Assembly (NCBI GenBank): GCA_032718475.1
Contig: JAUCBJ010006646.1
Coordinates: 62,001 to 126,000, forward strand
Direction of reading: 5' to 3'
Source of the DNA: Nemertoderma westbladi
Taxonomy: Eukaryota > Xenacoelomorpha > Nemertodermatida > Nemertodermatidae
DNA: 64,000 nt
Below the pieces are notes generated by a model. That model searched no databases and had not been told where the DNA came from. It worked only from the letters and a program-made list of their open reading frames with translations. A program made the position numbers and the translations under genes. Positions 21,496 through 33,000 of the stretch are shown piece after piece (the stretch's first letter is position 1; each line of letters opens with the position of its first letter).

Positions 21496-22705
21496 CTGTA
21501 CAGGGCATGACCCAGCAGATGAGCTGCACAGCCAATGGTGTGTCATGTGATTACATTAGTAATGCGGAGGTCCGGCCACTAGAGGCCAGTGGAATGACTG
21601 GACAGAATCGGCCTCACAGGCGTCAGCTATCTCCTGACCGGCTGCCTGTCTCACCCCCTACTGGAGAGAGAGCGGCAACAATTCTTTGAGTCCCTTTCCT
21701 GATGACCTTTCTGGCCCAAACCCTGGGTCACCAGGGAGGCCAGATTGTGAGGGGGAGAGGGATTCTGGAGTTGGAGGCTACTCTCATGTTCCACCCCGAC
21801 CAACAAAGCCATTGGTGAATCTGAGGCAAGTCACTAGACTTGTGACGTGTTCAAGCGCATCGAATGCAGACTGGACAGACTGATGAGGTTCAGATTAAGG
21901 ACATGGAGGACGGTTGGCGACTCGCCCTCGCGTCAGCAGATGATAGTGGCAATGGTGGTATTGGTCTATTGATGAATCCAACTGCACATGCAGCATTGAA
22001 CAAAATAGACCAAATCTCTAACCGCATCATCCGTTGCCACTTATCATGTTCTGGAAGACAGGCTAAGAAGTTTCCTAAGGTGGTTCTGATTGTGTGCTAC
22101 TCTCCAACTAGTGTTTCCCCTGTAGAGGAGGTGGAAAATTTCTACCACAATCTAGAAGCAGCTACTGATGGAGTGGATCAGCATGCATTCTTAACATTCC
22201 TGGGAGACTTTAATGCAAGTCTGCATCAATCACCTACATCGCCCTGGGTCTATAGCAATAGTGTCAACCGAAATTCCGTCCATCTTCAGGAATTTATCCG
22301 TTGAAATGGATTTTTGTCGGCTGGAACCCAGTTCAAGAAGCGAACTGGAAAGCTATGGACTCATAGTGGACCCAGTGGTCACAAGTCCCAGATAGACCAT
22401 ATTCTATTTCGTAGGAAGTACAGGAGCTCTATACAAGACTTACATGACATATATGCATTTACACTTCGACCCTTCTCCAGTTATCACCGCCATATTGTGG
22501 CCAAGGTAAGACTTAGTCTGCGTGCTAGCAGAATAAAGAATTCTGCCTTGCCGCGGCATGACTGGTCCTCTCTGTTGCAACAGCCAATTGTGAGATCCAG
22601 CTTCACACTACAGCTGAGCAACAGGTATGATGTTCTTGCCTCTGAGGCGGCAGATCACTGTGAGGGCTATACTGCATTCACAGAAGCAGTTAAGTTAGAA
22701 ACTGC
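21496..22705 (+). pseudogene. RTE-like LINE copy D, 5' half
   Basis: Matches the 5' UTR end and endonuclease half of the full-length element: it has the EVRPLEASGMTGQNRPH leader, MQTGQTDEVQIKDM, LGDFNASLHQSPTSPW and SQIDHILFRRKYRSS. A deletion removes the N-terminal endonuclease block including the QEH motif, and about 150 bp of 5' UTR is missing. A stop ends the frame after LQEFIR. Homology stops at 22705 within KLAAAE, where GAACTAAGTTCG repeats take over, so the RT half was lost by rearrangement with a foldback-type repeat. Confidence 0.88.
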
Positions 22706-22820
22706 ATTGGAACTACGTTCGCATCCATTGGAACTAAGTTCGCATCCATTGGAACTAAATTCGCATACATTGGAACTAAATTCGTTTTCGTTTTTCTCTA
22801 GTTATTGGAACTAAGTTCGC
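22706..22820. repeat. TTGGAACTAAGTTCGCATCCA repeats fused to LINE copy D
   Basis: Five copies of the foldback-family 21-bp unit in the same orientation as the right arm at 20990-21265. It joins the LINE break directly, giving a chimeric open frame that is not a gene. Confidence 0.85.
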
Positions 22821-23418
22821 CAAAATTAATTATTAACATTGTAAAAATGTTAACAATATCAATATTACCGTAATTATTAACATTGTAACAATGTTAACAA
22901 TATTAATATTACCGTAATTATTAACATTGTAACAATGTTAACAATATCAATATTACCTCAATTATTAATATTGTAACAATGTTAACTATAGTAATATTAC
23001 CGTAATTATTAACATTGTAACAATGTTAACAATATTAATATTACCGTAATTATTAACATTGTAACAATGTTAACAATATTAATATTACCGTAATTATTAA
23101 CATTGTAACAATGTTAACAATATTAATATTACCGCAATTATTAACATTGTAACAATGTTAACTATAGTAATATTACCGTAATTATTAACATTGTAACCAT
23201 GTTAACAATATTAATATTACCGTAACTATTAACATTGTAACAATGTTAACAATATTAATATTACCGTAATTATTAACATTGTAACAATGTTAACAATATT
23301 AATATTACCGTAATTATTAACATTGTAACAATGTTAACAATAGTAATATTACCGTAATTATTAACATTGTAACAATGTTAACAATATTAATATTACCGTA
23401 ATTATTAACATTGTAACG
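22821..23418. repeat. 44-bp palindromic tandem array
   Basis: About 13 copies of a 44-bp unit reading roughly ACATTGTAACAATGTTAAC, then AATATTAATATTACCGTAATTATT. Each unit contains the dyad TTAACATTGTAACAATGTTAA, so the array can extrude a hairpin per unit. Substitutions are few, which suggests recent expansion. Confidence 0.95.
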
Positions 23419-23982
23419 TTAGGCTAGGCCTTTCCTTTGTTTGCATCTGCCTATCTACTTTTCTCATTTTTGAATTTACACTTACAGTACCAGAAGCTGG
23501 CTGAACTTCACTTTGGTTAGGATGAGCAGATACTAATAATTGTTGTATATGATATTCATACTAAGCCTACACACATCTTATCTGATCTGACATTCAGACG
23601 AACCCTAATTTAGAACATGGCTGCCTGTGGCATCATATCACATATTGCGTGCTCTTATACTTCAGTGCCTAATTAAGAGAGTAATTCATTCCTATTCCTA
23701 ACTGCAACATGTTTTAAGGGAGATGGTGTAATGTAACTAAAACAAACTAACTATATAAAAGTATAATAATTTTTTTAAAGCCTTCTAAAGTAACTAACAT
23801 AAAGTCATAAGTTCTTGGTTAAAGTCAAAATCATGTTGTAAGTGTTGTTAATTAAAAGCACGAAGCTGCTACTGTAGCTGTAAGCGTTAATTCCATGTTA
23901 CTGACTAGATATAAAAAGAGTTAACATACGTAACACTCCTCGCTATATTTACCAAAAACTAGTCTATAGGTAACTACTACAA
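23419..23982. other. Unannotated AT-rich interval
   Basis: No frame, transposon terminus or structured RNA recognised. It follows the last 44-bp unit and ends at the (CTA)-type tail of LINE copy E. Confidence 0.5.
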
Positions 23983-24307
23983 TCGGCATGCTGCATTGCA
24001 GCTGCATTATACAGTATATATCATTATATATATTTATGGGCTATCCACCATGCATGCATATTCACTCCATGAGGCCGCCAAAGCACAAGATTATGTACTG
24101 GCTGATCATCACAGCGAAAGCAATGCCCTGCAAAGCGGAGGCGGCTTTGTTCTAGTGTCAAGCTTGGGGGAACCAATGAGACACCTCCAATGTTATATAG
24201 TGTCTGGTTGGATATGTGTGCATTGTACTTGACACAATGAACCCGGCGTAGCATTCTTGTGAATGTGCCATCCAGAGCAGTTATAGCAGTTATAGCGCCA
24301 GCATGGG
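23983..24307 (-). pseudogene. RTE-like LINE 3' fragment, copy E
   Basis: Antisense 3' end: ACTACTACAATCGGCATGCTGC terminus cut to its family landmarks (CTA tail, GGCATGC, TGCATTGCAGC), then the coding tail (RLRFAGHCFRC, MLRRVHCVKYNAH, SNQTLYNIGG). The region for the last 60 residues is mostly deleted. A small duplication (CAGTTATAG twice, about 24279-24295) lies at its 5' end. Confidence 0.85.
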
Positions 24308-24349
24308 ATCATACGGTATACGAGGATTGCCGCTTAAATAACTTGGTAT

Positions 24350-24888
24350 TTACCTAAATTCCAGAATGCAATGTGTAAAATTAAGTGGGACCCGTTCCAC
24401 TTATTTACCAATATCAACAGGTGTGCCGCAAGGTTCTATCCTAGTTCCATTGTTATTTATACTGTATGTCAATGACCTCCCACTAGCTACATCTCTTTCG
24501 ACAGTTTTATTTGCGGACGACACTAACTTACTTGGTTCCCACCAATGCCCCACTAATTTAATTAACATTGTCAATCTGGACTTAGAACATCTTTCCGAAT
24601 GGTTCTCTACAAAATCGCTTATCGTTAAACGTCGATAAAACTGTTTACTGTATGTATTCCAGTAACCCTCGTAACTTAGATTCATTACCAAAGGTGAAAA
24701 TTAGAGATTCCGACTTAAATCATAGCAAAAACGTTAAGTACTTAGGGCTTACATTTGATAATTTGCTAAATTGGAAGGCTCATAACACATTATTGCTACA
24801 TATTATCTAGTTTATCTAAATTAGTTGGGTTGTTTTTCTTGGATACGTTACAAATAAGAAGATCCCTGCTAAGTCTAATATTAGAATA
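24350..24888 (+). pseudogene. Jockey/CR1-type LINE reverse transcriptase fragment
   Basis: Encodes the RT core STGVPQGSILVPLLFILYVN, then LFADDTNLL, LDLEHLSEWFSTKSL and, after a frameshift near 24625, LNVDKTVYCMYSS and VKYLGLTFDNLLNWKAH. GVPQGSILGPLLFxxYINDL with FADDT is typical of the CR1/L2/Jockey lineages and differs from the RTE-like family. Truncated on both sides and frameshifted. Confidence 0.85.
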
Positions 24889-24889
24889 G

Positions 24890-24920
24890 ACCCCCCCCCC
24901 CCCCCCCCCCCCCACACACA
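24890..24920. repeat. Poly-C and CA run
   Basis: About 23 C followed by CACACACAC, directly after the LINE fragment. Confidence 0.95.
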
Positions 24921-27029
24921 CTTTTACATCTGTACATACAAACTGGAAGTAAGCTACTAAAAAAAGGGAAGTATAAAGGCGCAGCCACTGATTACCTTTA
25001 GCCCGGATCTATTTCATCATTATATTTACTCAAATAGGATCATCACAAATCATATCGTTTCATAAATATTCACAATTTTTACCTCAAATATTTCTAACAT
25101 TTTTCTAATATTAATTTCGCAGGTTGGTTGTGAAGAAGAAATACAAACTTTCCTACTGTATGTGATTATATACAATTATAATTATAACTACGATATTATA
25201 ACTGAAACTGTTATATGTTATCGGTATATATTTACCTATATGTTACATGGTTATTAGGTAGGAAGTAAAATTTGGTGCATGTCATTTAACTATCACTATA
25301 TGACGTATATATAATATACACACTACGACACATATCATCCCTTCACAAAAAATTCAATTTACACCTTCAGTTTCAGCAATGAAAATGTTTTGTAGTAAAA
25401 AATAATCAAAATGTCATATTTTTGTTTGATGTGGATATCTGAAAACGAACATATTTTTTGCCACAGCGAGTTTTCATAACGTTTGGTTCTGCAGTATCAC
25501 TACAATTATTGTAACCTAAGATATTGATGTCCTTTAGCACTAAATCAATAATCTTATGCTGCTGTGTTATTGATAACTTGACCACTGTTAATTTATGAGT
25601 CATTATATTTTATTTCTGGACATGTTTCCATTCACTTTCTGTGAGGTATCTAGAATTGAAATAAAGTGGAAGACTGACACCTTCTAAACTTAACTCGTGT
25701 AATAGGCCACCTCTATAGATATATTAGATGCATCCTGGTAATATGATGAAAACGAATGGCAGGTTACCAAAAAAAGGCCTCAGTCATGTGATGAAACGTC
25801 TGACCACTGTTTTTTAACCCATAAGGCATACGGACAAATGTGAATAACCCTAATGGCTGTTTCTGGGCTGGCTATCATTTTAGGCTATGACCAGATCTAT
25901 TTTGCAATGATAATAATATTGTAGACCCTTTAAATTGACTGTGGAAGTGACTTATATTGTGAGAACTGGATAACAGACTGGTTGTATTACTCTGTTTAGA
26001 CCTCGCTAATCACTGTAAGGTATGCCACTTGACCCTTTTGGTTGTGTTTTCGTGTCATATGTAAAGGTGACGACCATGGACTGCATGATGGGTGGTTTAT
26101 TACCTTTTCTTGAAAGTCAGTAAATACCTTTTTGGCGATGATTAGTTGTGTTTCTCCACTCATTGGCATGGTTTTGATTGGTTGACAAGTTTTTGTCATT
26201 ATTCAGTGACAGTTTTTACTGCTTGTTCAGGATTGAATACTTCAGAATAAGTTTCAAGTAATTCATTTAAACGACTGCGACTGTTGGGATGTGCAAACTT
26301 AACTTCACGAATACCATCACACTGTGAGTTTGTAGTTTGAAGTCTAGTTTACGAATAATTCGGATTTAGTTTAAAGAGGCCGAATGAGCGAGGTGTCTTT
26401 ATCTATTTTAATTAATTTCCCCACAACTAGAATTAGTTGTCACTAGTGTTTGCTATATATATAATGTCCTTTGCAATAATTTTTCAACAATTTTTACCCA
26501 ACGCCAGTGAAGCCATACTGATCTATATAAAAATTATTGTGAGATTTATACATGGATGATCTTTTGCATACGGCGCTAACGATTTTGATACACAATTTTC
26601 TTTGTAGAAAATTGCCAAATCGTCTATATCTCAAGGTCGTTTTATTTTGAGAAATTGTGTCGAATTACAAACCACGATTGATTAAATGGAAATACCAGAA
26701 TATTCGATTAAATTTTATGTTATTTACTAAAGAAATGTGGCAACTAATATTGGGGTGATGATACTCAATGTACTACACAGAACCGCCATCTTCTATGGGG
26801 AAGGAAGAAAAGCTGCCAGCCAATAGATTTATAGAGGTAGTTAGTTGCTAAGATGCACTGTCAAGACAACGGAATATATAATAACAGAAACAGCTGGGTT
26901 TAAATAGGCTTGCTGTTACACATCACAGACTGCTTGCATGTTTGCAGACTGACTTACTCATGAAGTATTATATAATAGTATAGTATTAATTAATAGTATA
27001 TATAGTCTTACGTATTAGTGTCACGGTGG
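24921..27029. other. Low-copy interval; contains a block duplicated at 39940-40200
   Basis: 25010-25275 (landmarks GGATCATCACAAATC, TTATATACAATTATAATTATAAC, GGTAGGAAGTAAAATTTGGTGC, each shortened here where needed) is similar to the reverse complement of 39940-40200. This fits the inverted duplication of the gene region. A 65-codon minus-strand frame at 25406-25603 is not recognised. The remainder shows no repeats or coding signal and may be the most 'unique' DNA in the window. Confidence 0.5.
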
Positions 27030-27248
27030 CAAACGTGCACTTAGATCCTGGGTGCGATTTAGTGGTGCGAATATATATCCTATATGCGAACTTAGATCCT
27101 AGACGCGAATTTAGATCCTGGGTGCGATTTATTGGAATGACTATAGATCCTAGACGCGAAATTAGATCCTGGGTGTGATTTAGTGGTGCAAATATTAGAT
27201 CCTAGATGTGAACTTAGATCCTGGGTATGGTTTAGTTGTGCAAATATT
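27030..27248. repeat. Degenerate TTAGATCCTGGGTGCGA repeats, left part
   Basis: Irregular tandem copies of CTTAGATCCTGGGTGCGATT and ATAGATCCTAGACGCGAA. The layout resembles the GAACTTAGTTCC foldback repeats (short motif, CG-containing spacer) but with GATCC in place of GTTCC. It is interrupted by the solo LTR at 27249-27855. Confidence 0.8.
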
Positions 27249-27855
27249 TGTAAGCGGATTCAATTCCCTGCACTACCCAGTGGAAAATGGGCAAAGTGGC
27301 TTTTTACCAATTATAGTTGGGAAGGTGACATTATTAATATCATGTCACCTAATAACCAACTCAGGCAATACACACTGCCAGCCACGAACAGAGTTGAGAG
27401 GCCATAAGCCATCTCAGGGGAAAAGGGGCTAGCAATTGGGGATAGTGGCAACAGGGAGTGCCGAGATAGAGATTAATTAGGTTAGCCAATGATGGGACGG
27501 GAAAACAGGTGATTGGAACGCATCCATTGGCCAAGCCGCTCAGAACAGTAGGAGTAATTAATATGTGTTAGAAATATAACCGTTGTACTTATTGATTTTG
27601 ATTCAGTTGGTATCTGTAGAGTTGTGAGACCGGAACGGTTTTAACCATCGTCACTACCGTGTTATTACATTCTGATTGTGCTATTATTACGATCTGATAT
27701 TACAAAACCTGCCACTAAAACTCAGATATTTGAACGGCCTTTGGCCTTAACATTCAGACACCACAGCCTTTCAGCATCCTACGGACGCGGCGACGCGTAT
27801 AGCCCAAACAATACACCGGTCGGGATTCATAAGCCAACTCCTGGATCCCGTCACA
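27249..27855 (+). mobile_element. Solo LTR
   Basis: 607 bp with TG..CA ends (TGTAAGCGGATTC to CCCGTCACA). ATATT flanks it on both sides (27244-27248, 27856-27860), a 5-bp target duplication. It shares both termini and the GCGGCGACGCGTATAGCCC to GGTCGGGATTC block with the LTR at 38479-38981. A single LTR with matching flanks is the product of LTR-LTR recombination. Confidence 0.88.
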
Positions 27856-28350
27856 ATATTAGATCCTAGACGCGAACTTAGATCCTGGGTATGATTTAGT
27901 GGTGCGACTAAAGATCCTAGACGCGAACTTAGATCCAAGATGCGTACTTAGATCCTAGACGCGAATTTAGATCCTGGGTGCGATTTATTAGGTACGACTA
28001 TAGATCCTAGACGCCAACTTAGATCCTGGGTGCGGTTTAGTGGTGCAAATATTAGATCCTAGATGTGAACTTAGATCCTAGACGCGAACTAAAGAACCTG
28101 GGTGCGACTTATTGGGGCGACTATAGATCCTAGACGCAAACTATAGATCCTGGGTGTGATTTAGTGGTGCAAATATAGATCCTAGATAAGAACTTAGATC
28201 CTGGGTATGGTTTAGTGGTGCGACTATAGATCCTAGATGTGAACTTAAATCCTAGATGCTAATTTAGATCATGAGTCGCACCTGTAGATACCACCCAGGA
28301 TCTAAGTTCGCACCCCTGGTTCCCACCCGAGATCTAACTTCCCCCTAGAA
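27856..28350. repeat. Degenerate TTAGATCCTGGGTGCGA repeats, right part
   Basis: Continuation of the repeat at 27030 across the solo LTR, about 20 motif copies. The final portion (28290-28350) has the motif inverted (CAGGATCTAAGTTCGCACCC), so the whole may be a foldback element with unequal arms. Confidence 0.75.
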
Positions 28351-28379
28351 TCTAATATTATTGGTTTTCACAGCTCATT

Positions 28380-28660
28380 TCACATCGTTTGCCCTTTTAG
28401 GATGTACCCGTACGTAGCGGTAGTGGAACGTTATAAGTTATATATTATGATGACCAAATGTACAGAACGAGCGCAACGAGGGTTTTAATGGATACGAGAA
28501 CTTGTTGAATATACTCCTAATCCAGTTGGTTTAGCACACTTTAACTTCAATTTGTTCAGTACAGGTAGTGGAATGTTGTAATCTGTATATTGGTGGCCCG
28601 ATGTACCGAACGAGAGCAACGCAGCCTTTTAATGGATACGAGACTTGAGTCGACATCAGT
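28380..28660. repeat. Two diverged direct repeats of about 165 bp
   Basis: Shared landmarks are GGTAGTGGAA, then GTAC(A/C)GAACGAG, then TTTTAATGGATACGAGA, at about 28419-28500 and 28567-28645. Non-coding. GAACGAGCGCAACGAGGG-like motifs also occur inside the piggyBac-like element. Confidence 0.6.
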
Positions 28661-28949
28661 TGACTTAACATAAATATCACATACCTTGACCTCAATTGAA
28701 TTGAGGTTGCTTAATTAACTTGACATCGATATATGACTTACAGTAGATATTGAGAGGATATCTTTGATATTTGCGTCTAAAAAAGAAGAATCTTTTTAAT
28801 TGTAGGTATTTAGTATATTTGGTCTCTACATAGTGTAATGTGAGATATGTGAGATGCGTATTTGCTTTTTGTTTTCATAGACATTTGTAAGCCAACCAAA
28901 ACCGTCTATCTCAGATGTAATCTTTGGCATGTATACATTTTTATATGTT

Positions 28950-28989
28950 ACTAGAAAGCCTGTGGCCCTTCGGGCCACAGCTTTCTAGT
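28950..28989. other. Near-perfect hairpin with TTCG tetraloop
   Basis: The arm ACTAGAAAGCCTGTGGCCC, a TTCG loop, then the complementary arm with one bulged base. The C(UUCG)G loop is exceptionally stable in RNA. It precedes the 145-bp tandem array by about 60-100 bp and may be the terminal hairpin of the element that carries that array. Function unknown. Confidence 0.6.
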
Positions 28990-29084
28990 GCACGTCAGAT
29001 GATATATGAATATGTGTGGGAGATTTGGAACTGCATACGGAACAGACACCATCATTAAATAAAACACCATCCCCCTAAGAGATA

Positions 29085-29529
29085 ACTGTCAAGTTTCATC
29101 TTTAAGGCAGATTGTAAATAACAAAATTTCCAGAAAATGATCACTTTCAGATCCACCCTCTACCTGCGGACTGGTGAAATGCAGACGGCGCTGCAGTTTG
29201 GTAAAGATGGGGTTTATGGTGAAGTAAAATGCCTGCCTTTCAAGTTTCAGCTTAAACAGATTGTAAATAACAAAATTGGTGTAGATGTTCACATTCAGAC
29301 ATTTCACCCTCTAGCGGTAGACTGAAGAACTGTAGACGACTCTGGGACTCCGTAAAGATACAGAATATGCTGTAGTAGATTCCTGCCAAGTTCCAGCTCA
29401 ATAGGATTAAAAAGAACCAAATGGGATGAGGTGTTCACTATCAGATATTTCGCCCTCTAGCGGCAGATGGGGGGACTGTATACAACTCTGCGACTCCGTA
29501 AAGGTACAGCCTATGCTGTAGTGCCTACC
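29085..29529. repeat. 145-bp tandem array, left part
   Basis: Three diverged units with landmarks ACATTTC(A/G)CCCTCTAGCGG, ACTCCGTAAAGATACAG, CCTATGCTGTAGTAGATGCC. The array resumes at 33287 after the full-length LINE. Confidence 0.9.
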
Positions 29530-29990
29530 TCAGGTCAGGTCAGGTATTCTAGGTCATTGATCAAGAAAACTTGCCACCTCCATGCAGCATAAAGGAGGTG
29601 CCACCTGTAGCTGCATAGACCCTCTTACTAGGGCAAATCTGGTCCTGTAACTAGGACCCCCTTCGTTCTGGGATAAGGACGCCCTTGGTCCTGGATTAAG
29701 GACCCATATACTTGGCTGCAGGGGTATATGGCCTGACCAGGCAGATGGTGATCTACCAATGGCTGGTTAGGAGTAGAGTGTTCTCATGTCCACTCTGAGA
29801 GCACTTCACTGCGACCTGCACCTAGCAGCAAGGGTACAGGGCATGACCCAGCAGATGAGCTGCAACAGCCAATGGTGGGTCATGTACGCCAGAGTAGATA
29901 TGGGTGATGGGCCTCATATCTGACTCCATTGCGACACCCACCCTGTGGAATGGCAAACCAGGGTGTGGTATTTGCCCCGAGAGCTGACTC
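29530..29990 (+). promoter_or_regulatory. 5' UTR module of the full-length RTE-like LINE
   Basis: About 460 bp starting TCAGGTCAGGTCAGGTATTC and ending GAGAGCTGACTCGGC just before an A8 run. It should contain the internal promoter of the element. The same module occurs alone at 48822-49273 and, diverged, at 49719-50121 on the minus strand. Ending next to an A-run, it may originally have been an independent short retroelement. No clear Pol III A/B box pair was identified. Confidence 0.55.
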
Positions 29991-30020
29991 GGCAAAAAAA
30001 AGCACCCCCCAACCCCCACT

Positions 30021-33000
30021 ATGGATTACATTAGCAATGCGGAGGTCCGGCCACTAGAGGCCAGTGGAATTACCGGACACAATCGGCCTCACAGGCGTCA
30101 GTTAACTCCTGACCGGCTGCCTGTCTCACCCCCTACTGGAGAGAGAGCAGCCAACAATTCTTTGAGTCCCTTTCCTGATGACCTTTCTGGCCCAAACCCT
30201 GGGTCACCAGGGAGGCCAGATTGTGATGGGGAGAGGGATTCTGGAGTTGGAGGCTACTCTCATGTTCCACCCCGACCAACAAAGCCATTGGTGAATCTGA
30301 GGCAAGTCACTAGACTAGCCTCAGTAAACACCCTAACACTCGGGTCCCCAATGCGACAAGGTGAGCTGACTGCCTTGGCAGATAAGCTTTCTCTTAGCGC
30401 AGTGGGTGTTCAAGAGCACCGAATGCAGACTGGACAGACTGATGAGGTTCTGATTAAGGACATGGGGGGCGGTTGGCGACTTGCCCTCGCGTCAGCAGAT
30501 GATAGTGGCAATGGTGGAATTGGTCTATTGATGAATCCAACTGCACATGCAGCATTGGACAAAATAGACCAAATCTCTAACCGCATCATCCGTTGCCACT
30601 TCTCATGTTCTGGAAGACTGGCTAAGAAGTTTCCTAAGGTGGTTCTGATTGTGTGCTACTCCCCAACTAGTGTTGCCCCTGTAGAGGAGGTGGAAAATTT
30701 CTACCACAATCTACAAGCAGCAACTGATGGAGTGGATCAGCATGCATTCTTAACATTCCTGGGAGACTTTAATGCAAGTCTGCATCAATCACCTACATCG
30801 CCCTGGGTCTATAGCAATAGTGTTAACCGAAATTCTGTCCATCTTCAGGATTTTATCTCTGGAAATGGATTGTTTTCGGCTGGAACCCAGTTCAAGAAGC
30901 GAACTGGAAAGCTATGGACTCATAGTGGACCCAGTGGTCACAAGTCCCAGATAGACCATATTCTGTTTCGTAGGAAATACAGGAGCTCTATACAAGACTG
31001 TAATGCATTTACACTTCGACCCTTCTCCAGTGATCACCGCCTTATTGTGGCCAAGGTAAGACTTAGTCTGCGTGCTAGCAGAACAACGAAATCTGCCTTG
31101 CCACGGCATGACTGGTCCTCTCTGTTGCAACAGCCAAGTGTGAGATCCAGCTTCACACTACAGCTGAGCAACAGGTATGAGGCTCTTGCCTCTGAGGCGG
31201 CAGATCACTGTGAGGGCTATACTGCCTTTACAGAAGCAGTTAAGTTAGCAGCTGCAGAAACAGTTCCTGTATACCCTCGAAACAGGAAAAGGGCCCCCTG
31301 GACTGACAACAAAATTCAGAAGTGCCGAAATGACCTTCATAAGGCGCAGAAAGAGTCCCGACTCAAACAGACTACAGCAGCCAAGAATGCAGTTAAAGCT
31401 GCATCTAGGTCCCTGAACAGGCAGTACTCTGTTAATCTACAGGAGCTAATAAACCAACAGGTTGATGCCATCAATGATGCTGACGACAGCAGGCAATCAT
31501 CCCAGGCATGGAAATCGATCAATCTGCTTACTGGGCGGAAAAGCCAACCAACCACCAAGGTTAAGGCTGAATCACCAGCCGATCGCCTCAATGGTTGGAA
31601 AGCCCACTTTGAAAAGCTCCTCAATAATGACAGGGTATTGCCTGATAACTTTATAGAAGTAAAAGTGTCTGAGTCTGTACTCCCAGATATTCCCATTGGC
31701 GATATCTCCTTTGCAGAAGTGAAGGCTGCTGCAAAGAGCATTAAGACCAATCGTGCCAGTGGAGTAGATGGTGTTCCCCCTGAGGTCTTTAAAATACCTG
31801 AGTGTTTAAAGCTCATCTATCCCATCATAGTAGACATGTACCGTACAACAAGAGTCCCACAAGAAATGAAAACAAATAAGTTGGTGCCAGTTCCCAAGAA
31901 GGGCAACCTAACACTCTATGGTTCTTTTCGGGGAATCTCATTGATCTCGATTGCTGCAAAACTATACAATAGAATTCTATTAAATCGCATCAGGGATCCC
32001 ATTGAGAGACTGCTACGTGGAAATCAGAATGGGTTCCGTAAAGGTCGTGGGACCATGGAGCCCATTTTGGCACTTAGAAGGATAATTGAAGAGTTATCAA
32101 AAAAGAAAGACAGGCATCTGGCTGTTATCTTTGTTGACTTCTTCAAGGCCTTTGATTCAGTCTCTCGCTCACGTATGTTCAGCATACTTTCATTATATGG
32201 GATTCCTGATGAAATTATTGCAGCAATCAGATCAGTATACGATGGTTCGACAACATTTGTGTCTACTGTTGATGGTGACACAGAACCATTTGAAGTGTTA
32301 TGGGGCGTCCTCCAAGGAGACACACTTGCACCATTCTTGTTCATTATTGTGGTTGACTATGTTCTACGCATGTCCTTAGATCATCATAATGATGATGGGG
32401 TGATGATAACTCCACCTACTGGCTCCAGAAGTCGAGGAAATCCTGCCAAGTACCTAACTGATCTAGACTTTGCTGATGACTTAGGAGTACTCTCAGAATC
32501 ATTAGAGGGAGCCCAGCGGCTCCTCAGCTCATTAGAACATGCTGCTTCTAGTGTTGGTCTTTTTATTAACTCCAGAAAGACCAAAATTCTGACAGTTAAC
32601 TTTGAAAGTCCTCAGCAAGTCTCTGATCGGATGAGCATAAGCTCAAAGGATGGTATGCTTGAGCATGTGGACGACTTCTGTTACCTGGGATCATGGATCC
32701 GGAAGTCAGGTGAGGACCTTCGAATACGTAAGGGAAAGGCATGGGCAGCCTTGAATAGGCTTTCCAGGATTTGGAAGTCACCTAGAATTAATCGGAAACT
32801 TAAGGTCCGATTATTCAGAGCAGCAGTAGTTCCAGTACTCCTCTACGGGAGTCCATGCTGGGCTCTAACTGCTGAGGACACCAAATCTCTGGATGGCACA
32901 TTCACAAGAATGCTACGCCGGGTACATTGTGTCAAGTACAATGCACACATCTCCAACCAGACACTATATAACATTGGAGGTGTCTCATTGGTTCCCCCAA

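Noticed and set aside
31337-32344. Antisense frames over the LINE ORF (159 and 106 codons)
   Set aside because: Shadows of the sense RT frame that recur in every copy at the same place.
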